From Ectocarpus siliculosus (taxonomy: Eukaryota > Sar > Phaeophyceae > Ectocarpales > Ectocarpaceae): a DNA stretch of 11,149 nucleotides. Of the stretch, positions 1 through 7,044 are shown piece by piece. The DNA lies in contig FN649733.1 in NCBI GenBank assembly GCA_000310025.1, positions 2,327,956 through 2,339,104 on the forward strand, given 5' to 3'. A program made the translations under genes and the position numbers. The notes beneath the pieces are model-generated. The model was not told the DNA's origin. It did no database searches and saw only the letters and a list, made by a program, of their open reading frames with translations. How positions within the stretch are numbered: position 1 is the stretch's first letter; every line of letters begins with the position of its first letter.

Positions 1-151
1 AGCTTCGTCCCGGCCTTATAGGGATGCGAGGTCAATGGTCTAACGGATACGGCATGCGTTTGCATGAGTACCCCCCCCACCCCCCACCCCCGGACCTATA
101 GCCTCACATACGTAACCCCACCACCGTATGCTTCCCCCAAAACTTGCGCAG
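1..151 (+). other. Intron (3' part) upstream of first visible exon
   Basis: There is no supported coding sequence. A CTAAC that could serve as branch point lies at 39-43. A C-rich tract with A interruptions runs at 71-91. The segment ends in TTGCGCAG at 144-151. The reading frame used by the next exon is closed upstream by TAA at 113-115, which is why the exon is placed downstream of that stop. Confidence 0.5.
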
Positions 152-377
152 ACACCAACCACCTACACCCGCTACTCGGCGCGGGTTCAGCCGGCGAACC
201 TCACCGCCACCGAAGCGACGGAGCTGGTTGAGATTGCGGCGGCTGGGGCGGACGGGTCGGACAACGATCTCCAGAGCTGGCTCTGGGAGAGCGGCGGCAG
301 CTGGACCGAGGTGTCGGTGCCGACCCTTGAGGTGGAGGTGGTGGAGGAGCTCAACGTCCTGACGTCAGATTCCTCTG
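152..377 (+). CDS. Exon: juxtamembrane end of ectodomain
   Basis: This exon encodes 75 residues plus one base. It begins after CAG at 151 and ends before the donor GTGGGC at 378. The sequence is acidic and Ala/Thr-rich, with an N-glycosylation sequon (N-L-T, 197-205), a Trp-rich SWLWESGGSW stretch and the acidic block EVEVVEELNV. The single leftover G joins GA of the next exon to make Gly, so the phases fit. The frame would otherwise end at TAG 386-388, just inside the intron. I do not recognise a domain. Confidence 0.68.
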
Positions 378-481
378 GTGGGCATTAGAAAAAAAGTGGA
401 TAGCGGTCGGTGGTTGGGGGGGTAGGGGGAGATAGGCAGAGAGAGAGTCAGAGACTGAGAGAGACAGAGACAGAGAGAGAG

Positions 482-539
<58 letters not shown>

Positions 540-1846
540 GAGGGCTGCTAGGGGTTCTTGTGCGCTGCATGCAGCGGCAGCGGATTTTTTTTCGTTTATC
601 GCTGTCGTGTTTTTCGTGATTCGAGGGAGACCCAAGTGGTGACAAGAGTCGCTCGCGGCGCAACAGTTTTCGGCGGGGGTGTGGGCGGGGGCGCAGGATT
701 AGAAGGTACAAAACACGAGTGCAGAGAGAAAGACAGCAAACCACCAACACGTCGCCAGGCTTTGTTTTGATTCCTGTTTGTTTTGTGTGGTATGTTTTTC
801 GCGTCTACACAGGAGACGCCAGCGACGCGTCGGAAGGCGCCGAAGAGGGCGGGGACTTGGACGACCCTCTCATCATCGGTGGTATTGCCGCGGGGGCGGT
901 GGTGGTGGTGGGGCTGGTGATGCTGGCGCTCTGCTGCTCGAGAAAAGCTAACAAGAAGTCGTGAGTGTTGGCCGTGGCTGAATGCTGCTGTCGTTGGTGT
1001 GGTCGCCATGCTTGGTGTGCATCCACTTGATTCTCGTGCCTTTTTGCTAGAACGAAATTGACAGAGTCAGAGTCCGTATATGTCGATTACCTGGAGGTTG
1101 TGGGTGTTATTGCTATTGTCGTCGTTGTGTCGACTTGCTTGGTGTGCATCCACTCTATTCTCGTAACCTTTTGCTGTGCAAAACTGACAAGAGTCCGAGT
1201 CCGCAAATGTCGATTCCCTCTCAGCGAAAAGGGAAGCAGGAGGGGTATCGCAGTATGGGCAGTGAGACAAACGTGTGTTGTGCAGCCATGTTCTGATGCG
1301 GGGCTGGCTCCGCACTGCTGTTCGTTCGGATCGAAGGAAATATTTCGGTTTTCATTGCACGACTAAAACGTCGCACTATGTATGTCCAAGACGTTCCAGA
1401 CCCTACAACTACCGTACCGACGAGAAGCTAACCCCCCCCTCGCCCCCCCCCCCCCCTCCCCGCCCGCCCCCTTGGGGTTCCCGGTCTTTTTGCCGTGGTT
1501 CCCCGGGCGCCTCGCGTACAAACCGCTTCTACAACGGCGACGGCCAGGGATACCCGAGCTCGGGCAAGGACTCGAAACAACAACAGCAGCAGCGGCAGCA
1601 GCAGCGCCGCGGCAACACCGCGGGTGCGGAGGAACTGGTTCTGCGGTACGCAGACGACAACGACAAGGATATTCTTGAGTACAGCGGTGGATCCGTCGGT
1701 CGCGGCGTGGGGATGGGGGCGGGGGCGGGGGCTGCGGTGGCGGGCGCTGCTGCAGCGGGTGGCGCTTCCGAGGTGAGAGTCTTCGTTCCTGTCGACCTTG
1801 GGGTGGAAGAAGGCGGCGCTGACGCCGATGCCGGTGCTGGTGCCAG

Positions 1847-1880
<34 letters not shown>

Positions 1881-4220
1881 TCGGAGTTCGGGTCGGGCCC
1901 TCCGGCCGCCGTCGCCCACCAGCAGCGCCAGCAGCAGCGGCAAGAGAAGCACCGCCAGAGCAGGGGCAAAGACTCTTCTTCTAGCCCTCTCGGCGGCGAG
2001 CCCTTCGGCAGACGAGCGCGCTCCAGCGCTGCGGCGGCGGCGGCAGCACGGTCCGGTTCTGGTGGGTCAGGCCCGGTGGGAAGCCAGCGCAGCAACTCGG
2101 CGTCGCCGCCGGTCGCTACCGTCGACACCGCGAGCCTCAGCGCCCAGGACTCGAGTGCCGGGGGCTCCGTGACTACGGGGGCAGCGGCAGGGGGGGGCGC
2201 CCTCGGTGGGCCTTCTGGTGGTCCGGGGCAGCACCACGGCAGGCGCTCGTCCTCGACGTTCTCGTTCGCCGCCAACAACAGCAGTTTGGCGGTCAGTACA
2301 GCTTTGGTCCTGTGTTGTTTGGTTTGTTGTTGCTGTTGTGTTCACCAAACCGCCGTTTTTTTGTTTTTTGTCTGTCCACCTTTGCTGGTGCTTGGCTTTG
2401 GCTTGGTGTTGCCTTTGCCTCCGCAGCAGGCTCTCCTGTCTTGTTGGCTGACCCATCGGAGTGCCCACGCTCTTTGTCGTGATTTGTGAGGGGTTTCCCT
2501 GCAAGACCGACACACACACACACACACTTCTTATCTTGCGCTCGGCGATAGGTACGATATCTTGCTTCTTCACTCGAGAAACCACCGCACCAAAAACTGC
2601 CCTCACCAGAGACGCGAGCTTACCACCAGTTTGCACATACGCCATGCCCCCCCTACCCCGCGCGCGCCTCTTCTCCCGGGTTTCCAGGTGAGAGACGCGG
2701 AGAATCTCGAGACCAAGCGCCCCAGCGTCCGCGGTCCGTCCGGGGCCCTGGCCTCCCTGGGCTTCGCCCGCGGCTGCTCGTTGGACGTTTTCGAGGAGGA
2801 GAACACCGCCGGCGGTAACCCTTCCGAGCGCGTCGAGGACGGCGGGTCCATGTACGACGGCGGGTCGGAGGCCGGGTCTAGGTACACTCCGTCACGGCCG
2901 GCGGCGTCTGGGTCCGCGGTCGGGTCGGCAAGACAGGCGGAGGCGAGAGAGAACGGACGTCTTTTTGTGTTCGATTTCGGGCGATTTTTTTCGTCTCCCT
3001 TCGTTGTTTGGTGTATGATAATTGAGGTATCATCAGTAGCTTCTATTGAATCAGAACAAAGGGACACCACGCTGTATGGGTGGCCTCTCCCATCTTGGCA
3101 GTTTCGTTTCGAAAATCAGTTGTGTAAGCTGAATCGTGGCGGTGGCCCGCGCATTCACACATGGGTGGTTTTGTTTTTCTTTGCACTAATGGTCTCGATT
3201 TTATGAACTACATACAGGTGTTCGGTTCACAGTACTCGACAGCGGGGGCGAGGATTCAGGAGCTCAGAGACCGCCAGAGGGTCAAGGCAACCCCTGTCAC
3301 GTTCCAGGCTCCCATGTCGATGCCTTCTCCTGGAGGTCCGGTAACCCCAGGTGAGAGCTACAAGTAGGGGCGAGAAACAGGCGCACTTTTAGTGTTGTTG
3401 TTATCGTTGCTGTTGTTGTTGTTGTGCTGTTGCTGCTGCTTCTGCTGCTGCTGTGTTTCTGTTGCTGTCCAAGGAAACTACGGATAGTGAGTACCGTACC
3501 CCCCCACCCGTCCGAGAGAACAGCAGCATCCAACTAAGCAAGCCACACCCACCATCCACTCTCCCTCTGCTCCTCGTCCTCGTCCTCCTCCTTCTCCGCC
3601 TAGGCACGGACTGGGACCTAGCCGAAGGCATCGCGCCGTCCCCGGGCCCCAACGGCCGGCGGCGGGCGCTGATGGTGGGCCGGAAAAACCGGTCGCGGTC
3701 GAGATCAAAGGGGCGCCACGGCGGCGGCAGCGGCAGAACCTCCATGGACGGCGGGGAGGGGACGTCGGGGGATCGCTCTTCGTCCAGACCCCCGTCGTCT
3801 CGCGGGAGCAGCGTCAGCCGTGGTGCCGCCGGTGTGGGTAGCAGCAGCAGCAGCAGCAGTGCTGGCGGCGGGGTGGGCGGCGGTGACAACAGCAGTAGTC
3901 CTGCGAGGAGCAGGGGTTTCCGCGGGAGGGGCACTCCCGGTCGGGCCGGTACCAGGGGGAGCTCGACGACTCCCGGAAGGGGAGGCGGGGGCGGAGAAGA
4001 CAGCGACTCCAATAGCGTGTTTGTCGAGGACAGCAAGATGATGGCGGGGGCCGGTGGGCAGGAGGAGCGGCGGCGGCGGCGACGGCAGGGTGTCGTTAAC
4101 CACCCAGCGGAGCCTTGCGACGATAGCGAGGGCGAGAGCAGGTTTAACGACGGCGCTATCACGACCGCAGACAGCGGCGACGACATCTCGCTCTTGCGTT
4201 CCTCGTTGACCCTTGTGTAG
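152..4220 (+). CDS. Single-pass membrane protein with long disordered cytoplasmic tail, 5'-partial, seven exons
   Basis: Proposed join 152-377, 813-960, 1051-1075, 1548-2291, 2688-2966, 3218-3350, 3604-4220. The 2172 bases encode 723 residues plus TAG, and all junction phases agree. Residues 1-93 would be extracellular and acidic, with an N-L-T sequon at residue 16. Residues 95-117 are a hydrophobic helix containing GGIAAG. They are followed by a basic SRKANKKS stop-transfer stretch, so the tail faces the cytosol. The tail (about 600 residues) has poly-Q, poly-A, Gly/Ser-rich, RS-like, RG-rich and poly-Arg segments, and I recognise no enzymatic domain. The first in-window ATG (128) is not preceded by a start context and gives no signal peptide, so the real N-terminus and ectodomain lie upstream. 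The layout suggests a receptor or adhesion-type protein, but function cannot be assigned. Exact ends of the third to fifth exons are the least certain parts. Confidence 0.72.
378..812 (+). other. Intron 1 with GA microsatellite
   Basis: The intron is 435 bases, from GTGGGC to CTACACAG. It holds a polypurine GA/CA-rich block and a T-rich 3' part. Open frames on either strand across the GA block (Ser-Leu or Arg-Glu repeats) are artefacts of the dinucleotide repeat. Confidence 0.65.
433..536 (+). repeat. (GA)n microsatellite, polypurine tract
   Basis: An imperfect GA/CAGA block at 433-490 leads into a pure (GA)23 run at 491-536. It sits within intron 1. The strict purine bias on one strand makes it a candidate for triplex DNA and for length polymorphism. 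Confidence 0.95.
813..960 (+). CDS. Exon: transmembrane segment
   Basis: The acceptor is CTACACAG and the donor is GTGAGT at 961, a consensus-quality site. The exon encodes an acidic linker (GDASDASEGAEEGGDLDDP) and then a roughly 23-residue hydrophobic stretch at 869-937. That stretch starts LIIGGIAAG, continues with four Val and ends in CC, followed by SRKANKKS. The acidic outside and basic inside flanks predict the C-terminus in the cytosol. The GGIAAG pattern is typical of helix packing motifs, and the Cys pair at the inner face could be palmitoylated (inference). The exon ends in phase 2. Confidence 0.85.
970..1215 (+). repeat. 127-base tandem duplication spanning a microexon
   Basis: Positions 1011-1088 align without gaps to 1138-1215, with 59 of 78 matches by my count; weaker similarity extends left to about 970. 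The constant offset is 127 bases. Copy 1 carries the TTTTTGCTAG acceptor and GTATAT donor around 1051-1075. In copy 2 these read CTTTTGCTGT and GCAAAT, so both splice sites are absent. Confidence 0.85.
1051..1075 (+). CDS. Candidate 25-base microexon
   Basis: It is preceded by a pyrimidine tract and CTAG (1041-1050) and followed by GTATAT. One base completes Ser from the previous exon, then eight codons give TKLTESES. It converts phase 2 to phase 0, exactly what the following exon at 1548 needs. Without it (or the alternative acceptor at 1390) the membrane exon and the tail are out of frame. If the donor at 1076 is ignored, the same frame stays open to 1366 and would add a second hydrophobic stretch, which I consider less likely. 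Confidence 0.5.
1428..1547 (+). promoter_or_regulatory. Branch point, C-rich tract and acceptor of intron 3
   Basis: CTAAC at 1428-1432 fits a branch-point consensus. It is followed by C-runs (1432-1439, 1443-1456) and a C/T-rich stretch to about 1495. No AG occurs from 1428 until CCAG at 1547. Such an AG-free zone between branch point and acceptor is expected for scanning to the first AG, though 115 bases is long. Read as coding instead, this stretch gives a Pro-rich linker. Confidence 0.5.
1548..2291 (+). CDS. Exon: low-complexity cytoplasmic region (poly-Q, poly-A, Gly/Ser)
   Basis: This exon encodes 248 residues in phase 0. Poly-Gln lies at 1578-1604, interrupted by Arg. A compact, possibly ordered segment follows (ELVLRYADDNDKDILEY). 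Next come Gly/Ala-rich stretches, a poly-Ala run from (GCT)n at 1848-1880, a second Gln/Arg patch, another poly-Ala near 2026-2049 and a Gly/Ser/Thr-rich end. The donor is GTCAGT at 2292, phase 0. An in-frame extension through the intron would reach a stop at 2487-2489. The exon start depends on choosing the acceptor at 1547 rather than 1390. Confidence 0.72.
1578..1604 (+). repeat. CAG/CAA repeat encoding poly-Gln
   Basis: In-frame CAA and CAG codons are interrupted once by CGG. The mixed codons suggest the Gln run itself may be selected or old rather than a fresh expansion (inference). Confidence 0.9.
1848..1880 (+). repeat. (GCT)n repeat encoding poly-Ala
   Basis: Ten GCT codons followed by GCC are in frame with the exon. 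The near-pure codon use suggests slippage-driven growth and possible length polymorphism. Confidence 0.9.
2292..2687 (+). other. Intron 4
   Basis: The intron is 396 bases, from GTCAGT to GGGTTTCCAG. It is T/G-rich in the 5' half and contains a (CA)n run near 2512-2527. A second possible acceptor (CTCCGCAG) ends at 2426, but the exon it would open shows no supported continuation. Confidence 0.6.
2688..2966 (+). CDS. Exon: cytoplasmic region with a compact segment
   Basis: The acceptor is TTTCCAG at 2687, phase 0. The first roughly 45 residues (VRDAENLETKRPSVRG, then ALASLGFARGCSLDVFEEE) have higher complexity than the rest of the tail and may be a short functional motif region. The remainder is Gly/Ser-rich with SMYDGGSEAGSRY, a possible phosphorylation area (inference). 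The donor is uncertain: GTGTTC at 2967 and GTCGGG at 2919 both give phase 0 and both are weak. The frame stays open to 3206 if the intron is retained. Confidence 0.65.
2967..3217 (+). other. Intron 5 (5' boundary uncertain)
   Basis: The intron ends in CTACATACAG at 3217. The internal sequence is T-rich and much poorer in GC than the exons. The 5' site is either 2967 or 2919. Confidence 0.55.
3218..3350 (+). CDS. Exon: cytoplasmic region
   Basis: The acceptor is CTACATACAG and the donor is GTGAGA at 3351, phase 1. It encodes VFGSQYSTAGARIQELRDRQ and then a Pro/Met-rich segment. ARIQELRDRQRVK is a charged, probably helical stretch. Without splicing, the frame ends at 3365-3367 (TAG), just past the donor. 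Confidence 0.78.
3351..3603 (+). other. Intron 6 with TTG/CTG repeats
   Basis: The intron is 253 bases, from GTGAGA to CTCCGCCTAG. It contains TTG and CTG trinucleotide runs at 3394-3452. A long C/T-rich tract from about 3553 forms the polypyrimidine tract before the acceptor. Confidence 0.75.
3604..4220 (+). CDS. Terminal exon: basic RS/RG-rich and poly-Arg C-terminus
   Basis: A strong pyrimidine tract and TAG acceptor (3603) come before 204 full residues and a TAG stop at 4218-4220. It starts TDWDLAEGIAPSPGPNGRR. In order it carries a basic Arg/Ser patch (RKNRSRSRSKGRHG, 3681-3722), Ser-rich stretches including poly-Ser from (AGC)n, an RG-rich segment (RGFRGRGTPGRAGTRG), the acidic EDSDSNSVFVEDSK and an EERRRRRR cluster (4062-4085). 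The C-terminus is acidic with SGDDISLL. The basic clusters resemble nuclear-localisation or nucleic-acid-binding sequences, unusual for the tail of a membrane protein. Confidence 0.82.
3838..3861 (+). repeat. (AGC)n repeat encoding poly-Ser
   Basis: A run of AGC codons in frame in the terminal exon gives about seven Ser. It is part of the trinucleotide richness seen across the gene. Confidence 0.9.
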
Positions 4221-4760
4221 AAACGGACGCAAGCGCGCGGGGGCGGGGGAGAGGGGGAGGGGGGGGCGTCATCAGCGCCCACAACGCCGTGAGACGGAGC
4301 ACGAAAAATTACTTGCTTCTTTTGGTGCGGGAAACCAATTCGAAAGGGGCTGGGTTCCGATCTCTTTCACGCCTGCGGTAATGTTGCCGCCTAGACATAC
4401 TTCCTCCCTCCCTCCAAGCGCAAACGAGCCGTGGACCTTTGTTTCTTGGCGGCCGAGAATTGTTCGGGGTTTCGAACTTATCCACCGGCCGCTTCAAGGA
4501 GAGCGTTTGCGCGGCAGTATGCCGTGGCCACCGCCGCCGCCGCCGCGTGTGGCAAGACCGCGCGTGCGTGCGACTTTTCTAGATTTTGGTGTCGCTCTTT
4601 TTGGTGTGTGTGTTTTGCGGTCATACAAATGTCGTGGGGACGTGTCTTTCTCGCGTCGGTGGAGTGGGGGCCTTCGCTCCCGTGGAAATAGATTGCTTGA
4701 CGGTTACAAACTGACGATATGTATGTCGGGTTAGGGTTTGTTTATCCGCGGCAGTGGGAG
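4221..4760 (+). other. Probable 3' UTR and downstream sequence
   Basis: No frame here continues the gene. The first 50 bases are very G-rich; the rest is mixed with short T-rich stretches. No canonical AATAAA is seen, so the transcript end cannot be placed. A lone GGTTAGGGTTT at 4729-4739 resembles a telomere unit but is a single occurrence. Confidence 0.4.
4239..4266 (+). promoter_or_regulatory. Potential G-quadruplex just after the stop codon
   Basis: Four G-runs of five or more bases are separated by one to three bases, starting 18 bases after the TAG stop. In the mRNA this would be a 3' UTR quadruplex candidate. The motif is seen; its function is inferred. Confidence 0.55.
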
Positions 4761-6690
4761 CCGACATCGTTGAAAGTTGGACCACTACTGCTGTTCGGAC
4801 GTTGTTGTTCTTGCCCTGCACGAACGGGTGTTGCTGTTCTTGACCGTGCGCTCAAGCAGCAGCCCCCCCCCTTCTTTTTTTTTCACTGGGTTGTTGGGGG
4901 GGCACGCGCGCACAACGCGGGGCGGCACTGATTTAGCACCAGCAGGGGCGAATCGATCGAGATGTCCTTCGTCGGGAGGTACATATCGTGCGCAGAGAGA
5001 GAGCCCTCCCTTCTCTGTGGTTGGGTTGCCAGCGGTGGTGGGGGTGTTCGGGGGATGCTGTGACACTAGTTGTTGCAAGGGCCGCGGATAGCTACATATT
5101 AGCTCCGGCGCGGGTGCTAGGGTTGAGTGACACATACTGTTAAGCCTACATATTGCAGACACCGAAGTTTTACATGGCGGGGGTCCCGTCGTAAGCGTAC
5201 CGCGTTCAGCACTGACAGGTGGTCCAGCTGAAAAACAGGTTTGTTCGCGCTGATTCGCGGTTCGAATTGTTGTCGGGACATCCGCTCGGAGGATGCGTGC
5301 GTACTGGATGTGATTGTTGTTATTGGTGTTATTGCTTTTTTGCCGCTGTTTTTCCGTTCTTTTTCTGTTTCTGCGCCCTTTCGTTGACGTCGAAAGGCTG
5401 TGAACGGGAGAGGATGTAGAGATGAAGGGAAATGTGAAGTTGAAAGTTGTTTGTGTTGTGGCGGGGGGGTTTCCCTCTCGGAAAGTCCGTAGTCCGTTAA
5501 CTCTCCGCCAGAAACAGAAAAAAAAAGAAGCTTGCCACGCGAGTCGTTTCGGCGTGTAAACTTGTTGTGTCTCGTACACAGCCGCGCTTTGAGAGGAAAC
5601 CAGGCCCGTTGGCTTTGAACAGACGTGTGGGACAGGACGGCTTGGTTTTATGTTTCCACAACGTGTATGTCGATTCCAAATCGGTTAGGTTTGCTGTCCA
5701 AGCTCGTGACTCTCGTGATCTGGAACAGCCATTCATCCATTCATTGTGTATATGTTTTCTTGCTGGTTGTCCTCGCTCTCGCGCAAACACAAGAGGTGTG
5801 GACGTGGGGTCTCGCCGATGCGGCTCGTTTTTTTGTCCTGTTTGAGCCCCTCCGCGAAAGAGCTCGCTAGTGTCCCTCGGCCGCAGCGAGTTTTTCGATA
5901 GATGATGATGATGCACTGCCACACGCAAGCTGGAGGCAGGAGGCGTTGTGGCCTAGGTTGTACAACTGTCTTCTTTTTTGCGTGTTGTCGAGGAGGGAGA
6001 TTGCCAAGAGCGCGACGATATTCTTGCAGTCTTGAGAAATTATATTTGTTGTTGTTTTTCATGTCGTTGTCGTGTTTCTCGTTGTCTTGTTTGCCGGGTC
6101 AACCCACGGTTTTTCCCGCCACGTGCGGGTCGTGCATCGCGTGGTGGATGATCCATCCCGCTTTTCCCGGTGTGGTCGTTCACGCACCTACCTGCGAATG
6201 CAAGCCCACGTTCCACAGAAGGTTGTGATTGTAGCGGACACGAGGGTTACGGATAGATTGCAAGCTTAGATTCGAAAGGCCCGTCCCTTCCTTCGTGCGT
6301 GCGTGCAAGGCTAGTTGGTGTTTTTTTGGCAGTGAGCGCTTCTTATCCTTGGGAGACAACGGAACGCTGCTTGCGGTTGGTTGGCGTTGGTGTTCGCGCG
6401 CGCCGTTAAAGTACAAGACGATGATGCTGATAGCGTTGCGAACCCCCCGCCGCGGAATAGAAAACAAGCGCCGGTCAGTTGGGCGGGGGTCTGATTGGTC
6501 CGGGCGTGATTTCTTTGGTTGCCCATACGACGAAGAATGAACTCAACGTAGTGTGCATGTCGGTGTATGGTGCCTTACCACAGGACGTCGTGTGATTGTA
6601 GAGTTTGGTACTAGGGCTGGTTTTCGGTCGTGTTTGGTTTTACGATCTGCAGCCGCTTTGACTGCTGTCGGTGTGGGTAGGAAGCCAGAT
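4761..6690. other. Spacer with no supported gene
   Basis: There is no chain of exons and no strong coding bias on either strand. The content is T-rich and TTG-rich stretches, C/T homopolymers near 4864-4885, and scattered short open frames. A 264-codon minus frame over 4785-5579 is low complexity (Thr/Asn/Arg-rich) and shows no domain or splice support. Confidence 0.5.
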
Positions 6691-7002
6691 ATGAATCATG
6701 TCGTGCTGCCAGTCGGCCCTCCTGTCGTCTTCGCTTGCTTACTGCTTGGGGTTGCTGGTGCCGAGTGTTTTTCATCGCCTGATGACGCATTTTTATGCAC
6801 ACAGGGGCATGTTATGTATGTGTGTCTGCTCGCTTCACACTGGAGAGCGGAGGCAGATGCTCTGCTGTCTCCGCGGGTACTGTGCGTAGTAGGCAAGAAC
6901 ATAATCAACATCGCGAGCCACAATGCTCTTGTCTCTTTGCCGGTTATTAAAGGGTACGGAGGGGCACGTGCTGCCCACTTCGGCATGATACGAAACGATT
7001 GA
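6691..7002 (+). CDS. Candidate small secreted protein (weak)
   Basis: This is a 103-codon ORF from ATG 6691 to TGA 7000-7002. The N-terminus MNHVVLPVGPPVVFACLLLG then VAGA reads like a signal peptide with possible cleavage before ECF. The rest contains a few Cys and no recognisable domain. Codon use is mixed, without the GC3 bias of the first gene. The frame is also open upstream of the ATG. ORFs of this size occur by chance in such sequence, so this is only a candidate. Confidence 0.2.
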   Translation: MNHVVLPVGPPVVFACLLLGVAGAECFSSPDDAFLCTQGHVMYVCLLASHWRAEADALLSPRVLCVVGKNIINIASHNALVSLPVIKGYGGARAAHFGMIRND

Positions 7003-7015
7003 CCATGCGCTTGAA

Positions 7016-7044
7016 CCCCCCCCCCCCCGCGCGCGCGCGCGCGC
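7016..7044. repeat. C13 followed by (GC)8
   Basis: A 13-base C homopolymer at 7016-7028 abuts alternating GC at 7029-7044. Alternating GC is Z-DNA-prone and the C-run is i-motif/G-quadruplex-prone. Confidence 0.95.

Noticed and set aside
351-750. Minus-strand frames rich in Ser-Leu repeats
   Set aside because: They are direct translations of the GA/CT dinucleotide run in two frames; no coding bias exists outside it.
1058-1366. Second hydrophobic segment (VVGVIAIVVVV) as another membrane helix
   Set aside because: It requires reading through the microexon donor and both copies of the duplication, and gives no phase-compatible exit to the next exon at 1548. It is possible but less parsimonious.
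1529-2278. 249-codon minus-strand ORF
   Set aside because: It is antisense shadow of the GC-rich plus exon; its composition is poly-Ala/Ser/Pro from the same trinucleotide repeats, and there is no independent support.
3401-4282. 293-codon minus-strand ORF
   Set aside because: It mirrors the terminal plus exon, whose acceptor, phase and stop all fit. The minus frame is Pro/Leu/Arg low complexity and reads through the intron repeats.
4729-4739. Interstitial telomere repeat
   Set aside because: It is about one and a half units only, which is compatible with chance.
5261-5271. tRNA B-box-like GGTTCGAAT
   Set aside because: It lacks the following CC, and no A-box or cloverleaf pairing could be found around it.
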